A stretch of DNA of 64,000 nucleotides from Sulfuritalea hydrogenivorans sk43H (GTDB lineage Bacteria; Pseudomonadota; Gammaproteobacteria; Burkholderiales; Rhodocyclaceae), in the NCBI RefSeq assembly GCF_000828635.1, contig NZ_AP012547.1:992001-1056000 (forward strand), written 5' to 3'. Below the pieces are notes generated by a model that saw nothing but the letters and a program-made list of their open reading frames with translations, did no database searches and was not told the origin of the DNA. Below, piece by piece: positions 9,474 to 17,902 of this stretch (its first letter is position 1; each line of letters opens with the position of its first letter). A program made the position numbers and the translations under genes.

Positions 9474-10490
9474 TCAGGCGCGACGGATCGCGTGATTCGC
9501 CCACAGCACCAGGCCGAACAGCACCATCGCCCCGGCCTGATGCGTGGCGGCCAGCGCCACCGGCACCTGCAGCAGCAACGTGGCGATGCCGAGGCTCACC
9601 TGCACCGCCAGCCAGAGCGTCAGCAGCACGGCCGCCGGCCGCGCCTCGGGGGTTTCGTTCCAGATGCGCCAGGAGAACCACGGAATCAGCCCCATCAAAA
9701 CCCAGGCGATCATGCGGTGGTCGAATTGCACGGTGGCCATGTTGGTGAAGAAGTTCAGCCACAGCGGCTCCACCATGAAAATCTCGGGCGGGACGAAATC
9801 CCCGTTCATCAGCGGGAAGGTGTTGTAGGCCAGTCCGGCGTGGATGCCGGCCACCAGCGCGCCCGAAAGGACCATGATGAACACCAGCACCACCAGCCAG
9901 TTGCCCAGGCGCCGCGTGAGAGTCGGCGCTGGCGCTACGGCGCGCGGTTGCAGCATGCCCAGTCCGGTCCAGCCCATCAGGCCGAACAGCAGGAAGGCCA
10001 GCCCCAGGTGCGCCGCCAGCCGGTATTGCGACACGCGCGGGTCGTCGACCAGGCCGCTCTTGACCATGTACCAGCCCATCGCGCCCTGCAGTCCGCCGAG
10101 TATGAAGAAGCCGAACACCTTCGCCGCCAGCGCGCCGCGCAGTTTGCCGCGCAGCAGGAACCAGACGTAGGGGACGAAGAACACCACGCCGATAAGGCGG
10201 CCGGACAGGCGGTGCGCCCATTCCCACCAGAAGATGAACTGGAAGCCATCCAGCGTCATGTCGTGGTTGCGCTTGATGAATTCCGGCGTCTGCTGGTACT
10301 TGGCGAAGAGTTCCAGCCAGTCGGCGTGGGAAAGCGGCGGCAGGGCGCCGATCAGCGGTTTCCATTCGACGATGGAAAGTCCCGAGTGGGTCAGGCGCGT
10401 CACGCCGCCGACCACCATTGTCAGGAAAACCATGGCGCAGCAGGCGAACAGCCACCAGGCCACGGCGCGTTGTTGATTGTTTGTATTCAT
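9474..10490 (-). CDS. ctaA: Heme A synthase, Cox15/CtaA family
   Basis: 338 residues, eight predicted membrane segments. It oxidises the C8 methyl of heme O to a formyl group, giving heme A for aa3-type oxidases. The N-terminal half has [19 protein letters not shown] and the loop [12 protein letters not shown], with the conserved Glu and heme-ligand His of the Cox15 (alphaproteobacterial/mitochondrial) class. The C-terminal half repeats this with QFDHRMIAW and a late THQAGAM. The start at 10490 overlaps the moaC stop by four bases. A copy of the 22-bp dispersed repeat encodes residues 184-190 (AVAPAPT) in the cytoplasmic or periplasmic linker between the two four-helix halves. Confidence 0.93.
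   Translation of the reverse strand: MNTNNQQRAVAWWLFACCAMVFLTMVVGGVTRLTHSGLSIVEWKPLIGALPPLSHADWLELFAKYQQTPEFIKRNHDMTLDGFQFIFWWEWAHRLSGRLIGVVFFVPYVWFLLRGKLRGALAAKVFGFFILGGLQGAMGWYMVKSGLVDDPRVSQYRLAAHLGLAFLLFGLMGWTGLGMLQPRAVAPAPTLTRRLGNWLVVLVFIMVLSGALVAGIHAGLAYNTFPLMNGDFVPPEIFMVEPLWLNFFTNMATVQFDHRMIAWVLMGLIPWFSWRIWNETPEARPAAVLLTLWLAVQVSLGIATLLLQVPVALAATHQAGAMVLFGLVLWANHAIRRA
9921..9942 (+). repeat. 22-bp dispersed repeat, copy 2 (inside ctaA)
   Basis: AGTCGGCGCTGGCG, CT, ACGGCG; exact consensus. It lies within ctaA and is read there in antisense as AVAPAPT, in the linker between membrane halves. Confidence 0.85.
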
Positions 10491-11017
10491 TTGCAGTCTG
10501 CCAGCCAGTGTCCCGATTTGCCGCCGGCTTTTTCCAGCAGGCGAATGTCTTCGATGATCATGCCGCGATCCGCGGCCTTGCACATGTCATAGATGGTCAG
10601 CAGGCCGACGGAAACCGCCGTCAGCGCTTCCATTTCGACCCCGGTGCGGCCGACGGTCTCCGCCGTCACTTCCAGCGTCACGCGATGGCGCCCGGCATCC
10701 AGCGTGAACCCGGCGGCGACGCGGGTCAGCGCCAGCGGATGGCACAGCGGGACCAGGTCGGACGTGCGCTTGCTCGCCTGGATCGCCGCGATGCGCGCGA
10801 TGCCGAGCACGTCGCCCTTCTTCGCCGAGCCGCTCTCGATCAGCGCAAAGGTGGCGGGGGCCATGCGGATGTGGCCCTGGGCACGCGCCACGCGCGTGGT
10901 TTCGGCCTTGGCGCCGACGTCGACCATATGGGCCTGCCCGGCGGCATCGAAATGGGTCAGCGGCGCGGCCGACGGCTTGGAGCGAGCCTTGGGCGGCGGT
11001 TTGCGGGGTGGATTCAT
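10487..11017 (-). CDS. moaC: Cyclic pyranopterin monophosphate synthase MoaC
   Basis: 176 residues. MoaC converts the product of MoaA (3',8-cyclo-GTP) into cPMP in molybdenum cofactor synthesis; the nitrate reductase encoded at 41.8 kb needs this cofactor. Conserved pieces are [48 protein letters not shown] and [23 protein letters not shown]. The ATG at 11017 gives a basic, Pro-rich N-terminal tail of about 20 residues before the domain. It is translationally coupled to ctaA and divergent from the BepA-like gene (48 bp between starts). Confidence 0.96.
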   Translation of the reverse strand: MNPPRKPPPKARSKPSAAPLTHFDAAGQAHMVDVGAKAETTRVARAQGHIRMAPATFALIESGSAKKGDVLGIARIAAIQASKRTSDLVPLCHPLALTRVAAGFTLDAGRHRVTLEVTAETVGRTGVEMEALTAVSVGLLTIYDMCKAADRGMIIEDIRLLEKAGGKSGHWLADCK

Positions 11018-11065
11018 GAAATACCCTGTCACAACTCGATTTTGCGGAGCCGCTATCATAGCGGT

Positions 11066-12523
11066 ATGAAACTGCATCTGCTCAGCCGCGCTCTGGTTCT
11101 GGGTTTCGGCATCGTCGCGGCGCCGCCCTTGTCGGTGGCCGAAGGCCTGCCCGATCTGGGCGAAGCGGCGCAAACCGAATTCTCGCCGGCGATGGAACGC
11201 CGCATCGGCGAATCGGTGATGCTGGAGATTCGTCGCGACCCGGCCTGGCTCGACGATCCCGAGGTCAACAGCTATCTCAACCGGATCGGCAATCGCTTGT
11301 CTTCGCAAAGCGAGGAAATGCGCCAGGAGTTCGAATTCTTCGCCCTGCGCGACCCGACGCTGAACGCCTTCGCCATGCCCGGCGGCTATATCGGCGTGCA
11401 TACCGGGCTGATCCTCGCCGCGGTATCGGAATCCGAACTCGCCTCGGTGCTGGCGCACGAAATCTCCCATGTGACCCAGCGTCATCTGGCGCGGCTGATG
11501 AACAAGTCGGGCCAGGGGCAGGTGACCAGCCTGCTGGCACTGGCGGTGGCGATTCTTGCCGCGCGCAGCAGTCCCGATCTTGCCGTGGGCGCGGCGATGG
11601 CCGGGCAGGGCGCGGCGATCCAGAATCAGCTGAACTACACGCGCGATTTCGAACGCGAGGCCGATCGCATCGGCTTGAGGTTGCTGGAGCGCTCCGGCTT
11701 CGACATACGCGGCATGAGCGGTTTCTTCGAGCGCCTGCAAAAGTTCGGCCGCCTCTACGAGAACAATGCGCCCGGCTATTTGCGGACTCACCCGCTGACG
11801 ACCGAACGTTTGGCCGACATGGGAAACCGGATCCAGAGCCGTCCCTACAAGCAGGTGACCGATTCGCTCGAATTCCAGCTGGTGCGCGCCAAGCTGCGTG
11901 CCCAGGAGGGCACCTCGCGCGATGCGGTGACGGAGTTCGAAACCCGGCTCAGGGATCGCAGCTTCGCCGGCAGCGAAACGGCCATGCGCTACGGCCTGGC
12001 GCAGGCGCGCCTGCGCGACGGCAATGTCGCCGCGGCGGAAAGGGAGCTGGGCGAATTGCGCCGCCTGAAAGCCGTGTCGCCGATGATCGAGACCTTTGCC
12101 GCCCAGTTGCGGCTGAAGCAGGGCGATGCCGCGGGAGCAGTGAAACTGCTGCGCGCCGCACAGCCGCGCTTTCCGCAGGAGCGCGCCATCGCCTACGGCC
12201 TGGTCGAGGCGCTGCTTGAGGCCCGCCTGCCGCAGGAAGCGATCAAGGTCACCGAGGACGACCTGCTGAGCTATCCCTCGGACCCGAAAATGCACGGCTT
12301 GCAGGCGAAGACTTACTCGCTGCTCGGCAAGCGCCTGCAGCAGCATCGCGCCCAGGCCGAAGCCTATGCCCTGCTGGGCCAGGTGCCGGCCGCGGTCGAG
12401 CAACTGGAGCTGGCGCAGAAGTCCGGCGACGGCAATTTCTACGAGCAGTCGCAGGTGGATGCGCGGCTGCGCGAAATGAAGAAACGCATGGCCGACGAAG
12501 CGAAGCAGGCCAAACAGAAATAG
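11066..12523 (+). CDS. bepA: Periplasmic M48 metalloprotease with TPR repeats (BepA/YfgC-like)
   Basis: 485 residues with an N-terminal signal peptide (about 1-25, ending SVAEG). BepA degrades or rescues stalled outer-membrane proteins such as LptD at the BAM complex. The zinc site is HEISH at residues 131-135, with the third ligand in FEREADRIG about 65 residues later. The [15 protein letters not shown] strand ahead of it is typical of M48. The C-terminal 230 residues are TPR-like helices. It ends nine bases before the NorQ-like ATPase gene, which need not be related in function. Confidence 0.92.
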   Translation: MKLHLLSRALVLGFGIVAAPPLSVAEGLPDLGEAAQTEFSPAMERRIGESVMLEIRRDPAWLDDPEVNSYLNRIGNRLSSQSEEMRQEFEFFALRDPTLNAFAMPGGYIGVHTGLILAAVSESELASVLAHEISHVTQRHLARLMNKSGQGQVTSLLALAVAILAARSSPDLAVGAAMAGQGAAIQNQLNYTRDFEREADRIGLRLLERSGFDIRGMSGFFERLQKFGRLYENNAPGYLRTHPLTTERLADMGNRIQSRPYKQVTDSLEFQLVRAKLRAQEGTSRDAVTEFETRLRDRSFAGSETAMRYGLAQARLRDGNVAAAERELGELRRLKAVSPMIETFAAQLRLKQGDAAGAVKLLRAAQPRFPQERAIAYGLVEALLEARLPQEAIKVTEDDLLSYPSDPKMHGLQAKTYSLLGKRLQQHRAQAEAYALLGQVPAAVEQLELAQKSGDGNFYEQSQVDARLREMKKRMADEAKQAKQK

Positions 12524-12531
12524 GCGCCGAC

Positions 12532-13383
12532 ATGACTGCTCCCAGGCCCGCCGCGCGGAACGAAGTCCGCGCCGATATTCACACTCTCGCGACGCCGCTG
12601 GTGCGCCTCGCAAACGAGCCCTACTATCACGCCACCGGCGACGAAGTGGAGGTGTTCGCCGCTGCCGCCGGCAGCCGCCTGCCGGTGATGCTGAAGGGCC
12701 CCACCGGCTGCGGCAAGACGCGCTTCGTCGAGCACATGGCCTGGCGCCTGAAACGGCCGCTGGTCACTGTCGCCTGCCACGACGACCTGACCACCGCCGA
12801 CCTCGTCGGCCGCTACCTGATCGTCGGCGACGAAACCGTCTGGATGGACGGCCCGCTCACGGCCGCGGTGCGCGCCGGCGCGATCTGCTACCTCGACGAG
12901 ATCGTCGAGGCGCGCAAGGACACCACCGTGGTGATCCATCCGCTGACCGATTCGCGTCGCGCCCTGCCGGTCGAAAAGCGCGGCGAGTACATCGAGGCGC
13001 CGCCTGACTTCATGCTGGTGATTTCCTGGAATCCCGGTTACCAGAGCGTGCTCAAGGAAATGAAGCCGAGCACGCGGCAGCGCTTTGTGGCGCTGGATTT
13101 CGACTACCCGCAAGCCGACACCGAAGCGCGCATCGTCGTCCACGAAGGTGGCGTCGATGCCGATACCGCGCAGAAGCTGGTCAAGCTCGGCGGCCTGACG
13201 CGCAAGCTCAAGGGTGCCGGGCTCGACGAAGGTGCCGGTACCCGCCTCCTGGTGCATGCCGCGCAACTGATCGCCAGCGGCATGGCACCGGCGACAGCCT
13301 GCACGGCGGCCATCGCCCGGCCGCTGGCCGACGAACCCGATACGCGCGATGCGCTCGACGACCTGATCCGCGCCGTGTTCTGA
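12532..13383 (+). CDS. MoxR-type AAA+ ATPase of the NorQ/NirQ/CbbQ family
   Basis: 283 residues. Walker A is GPTGCGKT at 56-63; Walker B is [11 protein letters not shown] at about 120; sensor WNPGYQ follows at about 165. Members act with a VWA partner to activate a metalloenzyme: NorQ-NorD for cytochrome c nitric oxide reductase, CbbQ-CbbO for Rubisco. Sequence alone does not separate the two here because no norB, norC or Rubisco gene is present in the window. The VWA partner lies 174 bp downstream, with an inverted-repeat element between them. The nearby NO-response operon slightly favours the NorQ reading. Confidence 0.88.
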   Translation: MTAPRPAARNEVRADIHTLATPLVRLANEPYYHATGDEVEVFAAAAGSRLPVMLKGPTGCGKTRFVEHMAWRLKRPLVTVACHDDLTTADLVGRYLIVGDETVWMDGPLTAAVRAGAICYLDEIVEARKDTTVVIHPLTDSRRALPVEKRGEYIEAPPDFMLVISWNPGYQSVLKEMKPSTRQRFVALDFDYPQADTEARIVVHEGGVDADTAQKLVKLGGLTRKLKGAGLDEGAGTRLLVHAAQLIASGMAPATACTAAIARPLADEPDTRDALDDLIRAVF

Positions 13384-13398
13384 TGCTTGAAAAGCAGT

Positions 13399-13545
13399 TG
13401 ATCCGCAGATTTCGCAGATTACGCAGATGGAACAATACGCTGGGCGCGACTCACACCTCCCTCATTGAGTTTTCCGGAGATCATCTCTAAGCCGATGAGT
13501 TACCGAGTTTTAATCTGTGAAAATCTGCGTCATCTGCGGATAATT
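13399..13545. repeat. Long inverted repeat of CGCAGATT units, before norD-like gene
   Basis: The left arm (13401-13428) has ATCCGCAGATTTCGCAG then ATTACGCAGAT. The right arm (about 13511-13542) is its imperfect reverse complement, ending ATCTGCGGATAA. About 80 bp lie between. Each arm is three tandem 9-10 bp units of CGCAGATTN. The same element is at 41708-41789. Both copies end 14-16 bp before an ATG. Confidence 0.85.
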
Positions 13546-13557
13546 GACTGATTCGTC

Positions 13558-15624
13558 ATGAGCGAACGCAAGCTCTTCGCTCACGAACTCGAAGCGCGGC
13601 TCGACGAACTGCTGCTGCTTTCCCTGCGCCAGCGTTCCGCCGCGGAGCCGGCAGCGCTGCTCGAAGCCCTGCCGCGCGAGACCCAGGACCGGGTGCTGCA
13701 CTGGGCGGGGGTCGCGGCACAAACTTCGGACGATCTGGGTTGGCTGATCGCCTCGCTGGCCGCGGAACGGGCGTCCGGGCTCGGCGCGCAACTCGACGAC
13801 TGGGTGCGTGCCGGGCTCGACGCCTATGATCGCAGCGGTCTTGCCGCCACGCGCAAGGCCTTGAACGAGTTCGCCGAGACCCACGCCGCACGCGTGCGGC
13901 ATTCGCAGGAAGGCATCGATTTCGCGACGGTCGAAGGCCGCCTGTCGCGCTTTCTGCAGGCGCTCGACGGCCGTGCGCTGAAGCTCGCCAGCGGCCCCAA
14001 AGCCTGGACCGACAGCGAAACCCTGTGGCTGCCCGAGCGGCTCGACGTCGCGCCGGATGTCGTCGGCAACCAGCGGCTATACAAGGTCATGGCCGCCCTG
14101 CTCTGGGCCCAAACGCGCTTCGGCAGCTTCAACATCGATCCCGAGCCCGAGCTCGAACTCTGGCCCGATCGCGAACGCGGGCTGCGCTGGTTCGCCGTGT
14201 TCGAGGCGATGCGCCTGGAGGCCTGCATCGGCGTTGAACTTCCCGGCCTCGCCAGGGACATCGCGCTCCTGCGCGGGCCGTGGCCGGGCAAGTTGGCCGC
14301 CGTGGCGGAGAGCCTGGCGCGACCGCGGGCCACGGCGGCCGACAGCCTCGCCTGCATGGCCGAACTGCGAAGAGTCGGCGCTGGCGACACGCCGATTATT
14401 CCGCACATCGGCGTCATGGACCCGGTGGCCGCCCGCCGCGTGCGCGCCGCACGCATCGCGCGCGAGCTGGCCGTCGTGCGCCGCGCCCTCAACGTGATCG
14501 CGGCGACCGACACCAAGCCGGGCGCCGCGGAAAATTCCGACTATCCGCCGCTGGCGGCGGAAGGCGAGCTGCAGGTGCCCGACCCGCAGGCTGACCTGCT
14601 GGCCCTGCCGCCCGCCGCGCGCGAGGCGGCGAAATCGCTGATGCAGGATCTTGGCGAACTTCCTCCCGAAGCGCTGCATGCGGCCGGGCCGGGGGCCTGG
14701 CAGCCGGTCGATGGTGGCGACGAGTCCATGACGCCCGGTGTCACCACCCAGCCCGACGCCTTCTACGATGAATGGGACTACCGGCGCGGCTCCTGGCGCC
14801 ACGGCTGGTGCCATCTGTACGAGATGACGGCGCCGGTCGGCAGGCACGAATGGGTCGACGAAGTGCGCACCCGCCACGCCCACCTGATCCGCAGCATCCG
14901 TCGCCGCTTCGAGGCCCTGCGCGGCGAGGACAAGCCGCAGAAGCGCCAGTTCGACGGCGAGGAGATCGATCTCGACGCGCAAGTCGACGCCCGCGCCGAC
15001 CGCATGAGCGGCGCCGAACCCTCGCCGCGCCTGTTCATCCACCGCCGCCGCATCGAGCGTTCGCTGGCCGTGATGTTCATGGTCGACATGAGCGGCTCGA
15101 CCAAGGGCTGGGTCAATGACGCCGAGCGCGAATCGCTGGTGCTGCTGTGCGAGGCGATCGAGGCGCTGGGCGACAGCTACGCCATCTACGGCTTTTCCGG
15201 CTGGACGCGCACCCACTGCGACATCTATCCGGTGAAGCGCTTTGCCGACCGCTACGATGCCGCCACGCGCCAGCGCATCGCCGGCATCGAGGCCAGGGAC
15301 TACACCCGCATGGGCGTCGCGGTACGCCACCTTTCCGGCCTGCTGATGCGGCAGAACACGCGGCACAAGCTGCTGGTGACGCTTTCGGATGGCCGCCCCG
15401 ACGACTACGGCGACGAATACCGCGGCCGCTACGGCATCGAGGACACCCGCCGCGCGCTGCTCGAAGCACGCGAGAAGGGCATCCGCAGCTACTGCGTCAC
15501 CATCGACCGCCACGGCGCCGACTACCTGCCGCAGCTCTATGGCCCCGCGCACTATTCGGTGATCGACGATGCGAAAAAGCTGCCGCAGAAAATTGCGGAG
15601 ATCTACCGCAAGCTGACCGGCTGA
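13558..15624 (+). CDS. VWA-domain activator protein, NorD/CbbO family
   Basis: 688 residues. The C-terminal 230 residues form a von Willebrand A domain with the metal-ion site DMSGST starting at Asp510 and a following TLSDGRPDDYGDEY segment that is a hallmark of NorD and CbbO. The N-terminal 450 residues are helical and poorly conserved. It should pair with the upstream AAA+ ATPase to remodel NO reductase or Rubisco. Length lies between typical NorD (about 610-640) and CbbO (about 750-800). A copy of the 22-bp dispersed repeat encodes VGAGDTP at residues 273-279. No clear ribosome site precedes the ATG; the inverted repeat occupies that space. Confidence 0.85.
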   Translation: MSERKLFAHELEARLDELLLLSLRQRSAAEPAALLEALPRETQDRVLHWAGVAAQTSDDLGWLIASLAAERASGLGAQLDDWVRAGLDAYDRSGLAATRKALNEFAETHAARVRHSQEGIDFATVEGRLSRFLQALDGRALKLASGPKAWTDSETLWLPERLDVAPDVVGNQRLYKVMAALLWAQTRFGSFNIDPEPELELWPDRERGLRWFAVFEAMRLEACIGVELPGLARDIALLRGPWPGKLAAVAESLARPRATAADSLACMAELRRVGAGDTPIIPHIGVMDPVAARRVRAARIARELAVVRRALNVIAATDTKPGAAENSDYPPLAAEGELQVPDPQADLLALPPAAREAAKSLMQDLGELPPEALHAAGPGAWQPVDGGDESMTPGVTTQPDAFYDEWDYRRGSWRHGWCHLYEMTAPVGRHEWVDEVRTRHAHLIRSIRRRFEALRGEDKPQKRQFDGEEIDLDAQVDARADRMSGAEPSPRLFIHRRRIERSLAVMFMVDMSGSTKGWVNDAERESLVLLCEAIEALGDSYAIYGFSGWTRTHCDIYPVKRFADRYDAATRQRIAGIEARDYTRMGVAVRHLSGLLMRQNTRHKLLVTLSDGRPDDYGDEYRGRYGIEDTRRALLEAREKGIRSYCVTIDRHGADYLPQLYGPAHYSVIDDAKKLPQKIAEIYRKLTG
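14373..14394 (+). repeat. 22-bp dispersed repeat, copy 3 (inside norD-like gene)
   Basis: AGTCGGCGCTGGCG, AC, ACGCCG; one fixed position differs. Read as V-G-A-G-D-T-P in the gene, a different frame from the other coding copies. Confidence 0.75.
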
Positions 15625-15674
15625 GGCGGCGCGGCAGACAGCAAGCGACTTGCATTCCTGCAATTCAAAAGCTA

Positions 15675-15698
15675 ATATTCAAACGAATACTTGAATAT
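15675..15698. promoter_or_regulatory. Inverted-repeat operator, probably for the ArsR-rhodanese regulator
   Basis: ATATTCAA (15675-15682) and TTGAATAT (15691-15698) are perfect inverted arms with an 8-bp spacer. Imperfect AT-rich palindromes containing TTGAAT are the usual operators of ArsR/SmtB-family repressors, and the operon encodes such a protein as its second gene. The site ends 10 bp before the methyltransferase start. Confidence 0.75.
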
Positions 15699-15708
15699 GG
15701 GGAAGGCG

Positions 15709-16320
15709 ATGAGTCGAGTCGATCATTGGGAGCAGGTTTACGCCACGCGCTCCGCTCATGAAGTGAGCTGGTATCAAGTCAAGCCTGAAACGTCGCTGCG
15801 GCTGATCGCCAAACTGGGCATGCGACGGGAGGATGCAATCATCGATGTCGGCGGCGGCGCCTCGAACCTCGTCGATCACCTTGTCGATGACGGCTTCCGG
15901 TATCTCACGGTGCTCGACATTTCCGCGACGGCCATTGCCGCGGTCAAGGCTCGACTCGGCGATCATGCCGGGCAGGTGACCTGGATGACCGGCGACATTA
16001 CGGAAACAGCCCCGCCAGGGCCCTACCGCCTTTGGCATGATCGCGCGGTATTTCATTTCCTCACCACGCCCCGGCAGCGCGCACTCTATGTCGCCGCATT
16101 GCGAGCGGCCGTGCCAGTGGGTGGCTATGCGATCATGGCTACCTTCGCCGAGGACGGTCCGGCTGAATGCAGCAACCTGCCGGTTTGTCGCTATTCCCCC
16201 GACCAGCTGGCTGCCGAAATGGGCGAGGGTTTCGAACTCATCGAGTCGTTGCGCGAAACCCATGTGGCTCCATCTCAGGGCAGCCAGAAGTTCATCTATT
16301 GCTGTTTTCGTCGCTGTTGA
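15709..16320 (+). CDS. Class I SAM-dependent methyltransferase
   Basis: 203 residues from the ATG at 15709 (MSRVDHWEQVYATRS), chosen because GGGGAAGG lies just upstream; in-frame ATG and TTG codons at 15697 and 15691 fall inside the operator. The SAM-binding motif I is IIDVGGGASNLVDHL at about 46-60, followed by LTVLDIS (motif II acidic residue) and WHDRAVFHFL. It resembles the small methyltransferases related to thiopurine or tellurite-resistance enzymes. It is the first gene of an operon with the ArsR-rhodanese fusion and a DsrE protein, so a role in sulfur or chalcogen stress is plausible but unproven. Confidence 0.85.
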   Translation: MSRVDHWEQVYATRSAHEVSWYQVKPETSLRLIAKLGMRREDAIIDVGGGASNLVDHLVDDGFRYLTVLDISATAIAAVKARLGDHAGQVTWMTGDITETAPPGPYRLWHDRAVFHFLTTPRQRALYVAALRAAVPVGGYAIMATFAEDGPAECSNLPVCRYSPDQLAAEMGEGFELIESLRETHVAPSQGSQKFIYCCFRRC

Positions 16321-16329
16321 GGAATTCGC

Positions 16330-17007
16330 ATGCCTGTACCGAAGCCGTCGCCCAAGCTGAAGCTCCTGTCGCATTTCGCGGAGGTGGCGAAGGCATTGGC
16401 GCACCCGGTGCGCCTTGAATTGCTGGAGGCGCTCAGCCAGGGTGAGCGCGGCGTCGAAGCGCTGGCGCAAGCATGCGCACAGTCGATTGCCAATACCTCG
16501 CATCATCTGAAAATCCTGCGCCTGAGCGGGCTTGCCGTTTCGCGCAAGGAAGGCCTGCAAGTGATCTATTCGCTGGCAGACGACGCCATTCCCGGCGTCA
16601 TTGCCGCAATTCGCGGCGTGGCCGAGCGGCAAAGCGCCGAAGTGGAGCGCATCGTGCGCGACAGTTTCGAGCGGCGTGATGCACTCGATCCGGTGGGTCG
16701 CGACGAACTGCTGGACCGCGTCAAGCGAGGCGAGGTCATCGTGCTCGACGTCCGTCCGCCGCAGGAGTATTCCGCCGGCCACATTCCCGGCGCCGTCAAC
16801 ATCCCCCTCGAAGAATTGTCCCGGCGCCTGGCCAGCCTGTCCAGGAAGCGGGAAATTGTCGCCTACTGTCGGGGCCCCTATTGCCTGCTGGCCTTCGACG
16901 CCGTGGCCCAGCTGCGGAAATCCGGCTATCGGGCGCGCCGCTTGCAAGACGGGTTCCCGGAATGGAAGGCCGAACACAGGCCCGTGGCGACGCAGGAAAA
17001 CGCCTGA
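16330..17007 (+). CDS. ArsR-family regulator fused to a rhodanese domain
   Basis: 225 residues. An ArsR-type winged helix fills about 1-100 (HFAEVAKALAHPVRLELLEAL, then CAQSIANTSHHLKILRLSGL). The rhodanese domain occupies about 120-220, with IVLDVRPPQEYSAGHIPGA and the active loop CRGPYC (Cys180 to Cys185). Such fusions are known; they probably sense sulfane sulfur or persulfide through the rhodanese cysteines. The absence of a conventional As-binding ELCVCDL motif argues against arsenic. It lies 9 bp after the methyltransferase stop and probably represses its own operon through the palindrome at 15675. Confidence 0.92.
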   Translation: MPVPKPSPKLKLLSHFAEVAKALAHPVRLELLEALSQGERGVEALAQACAQSIANTSHHLKILRLSGLAVSRKEGLQVIYSLADDAIPGVIAAIRGVAERQSAEVERIVRDSFERRDALDPVGRDELLDRVKRGEVIVLDVRPPQEYSAGHIPGAVNIPLEELSRRLASLSRKREIVAYCRGPYCLLAFDAVAQLRKSGYRARRLQDGFPEWKAEHRPVATQENA

Positions 17008-17022
17008 AAGAAGGAGAAGTCC

Positions 17023-17373
17023 GTGAATACCCTGCTGATACTCAATGGAGCCCCCTATGGTTCCGAACATACCTACAACGGCCTGCGCCTCGCCCGTTCG
17101 CTGTTGAAGACGGGCAAAACCGACGTGCGTGTGTTTCTGATGGGTGATGCTGCATCCGGAGCCCATGGCGGCCAGAAAGTGCCGCAAGGCTATTACAACA
17201 TCGCCGACATGCTGGGCATGCTTGTCGCGCACAACGCTGAAGTGGCCGTTTGCGGCACCTGCATGGATGCGCGGGGGATCACGGACGCCGAGCTGGTTGA
17301 CGGCGCCAGGCGCGGCTCCATGGATCAACTCACCCAGTGGACTCTCGCAGCCGACAAGGTGCTGAGCTTCTGA
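17023..17373 (+). CDS. DsrE-family sulfur carrier-like protein
   Basis: 116 residues starting at a GTG with a strong AAGGAGAA ribosome site. It has the DsrE/F-like fold pattern: TLLILNGAPYGSEHTYNGLRLA at the N-terminus and DVRVFLMGDAA. Cys77 and Cys80 lie in VAVCGTCMDARG, the position of the active cysteine in DsrE and TusD. Proteins of this family pass persulfide sulfur between partners. As third gene of the ArsR-rhodanese operon it supports a persulfide-handling role. Confidence 0.88.
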   Translation: MNTLLILNGAPYGSEHTYNGLRLARSLLKTGKTDVRVFLMGDAASGAHGGQKVPQGYYNIADMLGMLVAHNAEVAVCGTCMDARGITDAELVDGARRGSMDQLTQWTLAADKVLSF

Positions 17374-17464
17374 TTTCGGCTGCGCGCCGGTTTCAGCGCC
17401 CCGTGATGTTCTCGGGAAATATCCTGCAATGGCGGATGGCGCTTCAGCGGAACGACATCCACGC

Positions 17465-17600
17465 TTACCAGTATTTCTCGAACGCCATCTGTTCCGGCAC
17501 GACGCGCCGGTTGGTGGCGAAGCCGCGGCTGTCGGCGAGCAGCAGCGGGATGCGTTGCGCCAGCTTGGTCACGCCAGTCCCAGTGCGGTGCGTCCCTTCG
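17465..17600 (-). pseudogene. Remnant of a second ferredoxin-NADP reductase gene (3' end only)
   Basis: The minus-strand frame ends IPLLLADSRGFATNRR then VVPEQMAFEKYW and stop at 17465. This matches the intact reductase at 19732-20556, which has IPLLLADG near residue 215 and ends RGFATNRRGVPGQMAFEKYW. About 34 residues between these segments are missing, and nothing upstream of the IPLLLAD region is recognisable. Nucleotide identity over the last 60 bp is very high (CAGTATTTCTCGAA and so on). It is a decayed partial duplicate that now marks the downstream edge of the NO-response operon. Confidence 0.8.
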
Positions 17601-17630
17601 GAGACTCTTGCGGCGGGGCGGCTGTGAAGG

Positions 17631-17861
17631 CTACTCCGAACCCGGCCCCTTGTTGCTGCCGCCCTTAGTGCGCGGCGGTTCCGTCTCGGTATCGATGCCC
17701 CAGTCGCCGTAGTCGAGCCAGTCCTCGCCGAGCAGTTCCGCGGGGTGCTGGGTGCGGTCCGAGCCGTTGCCGCATCCGAGCGCATCGACCGGGCAGTACT
17801 TGTCGCAGCCCCAGCAGATTCGCTCGGGATGCTTCGGGTGCAAGGGAAATTTCTTCGCCAT
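17631..17861 (-). CDS. DUF3079 small Cys-containing protein
   Basis: 76 residues from the ATG at 17861. The opening KKFPLHPKHPERICWGCDKY and following CPVDALGCGNGSDRTQHPAEL match the DUF3079 family as I recall it. Four cysteines (ICWGCDKYC and GCGNG) could bind a metal or Fe-S cluster, though they do not form a classical ferredoxin motif. Function unknown. It lies 41 bp after the ccoG stop, last in the seven-gene run facing nsrR. The ribosome site is weak. Confidence 0.75.
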   Translation of the reverse strand: MAKKFPLHPKHPERICWGCDKYCPVDALGCGNGSDRTQHPAELLGEDWLDYGDWGIDTETEPPRTKGGSNKGPGSE

Positions 17862-17902
17862 GGATCTATGGGAACAGGAGTTCCGCTTCCCGTCAATTCG
17901 CG

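Noticed and set aside
11018-12613. Upstream extension of the moaC frame, giving a 708-codon protein
   Set aside because: The extension is antisense to the BepA-like gene; MoaC itself begins at 11017 with normal length.
17631-17861. Classical ferredoxin for the small Cys protein next to ccoG
   Set aside because: Cysteine spacing (C-x2-C-x3-C then a lone C) does not give a complete 4Fe-4S ferredoxin motif; the DUF3079 pattern fits better.
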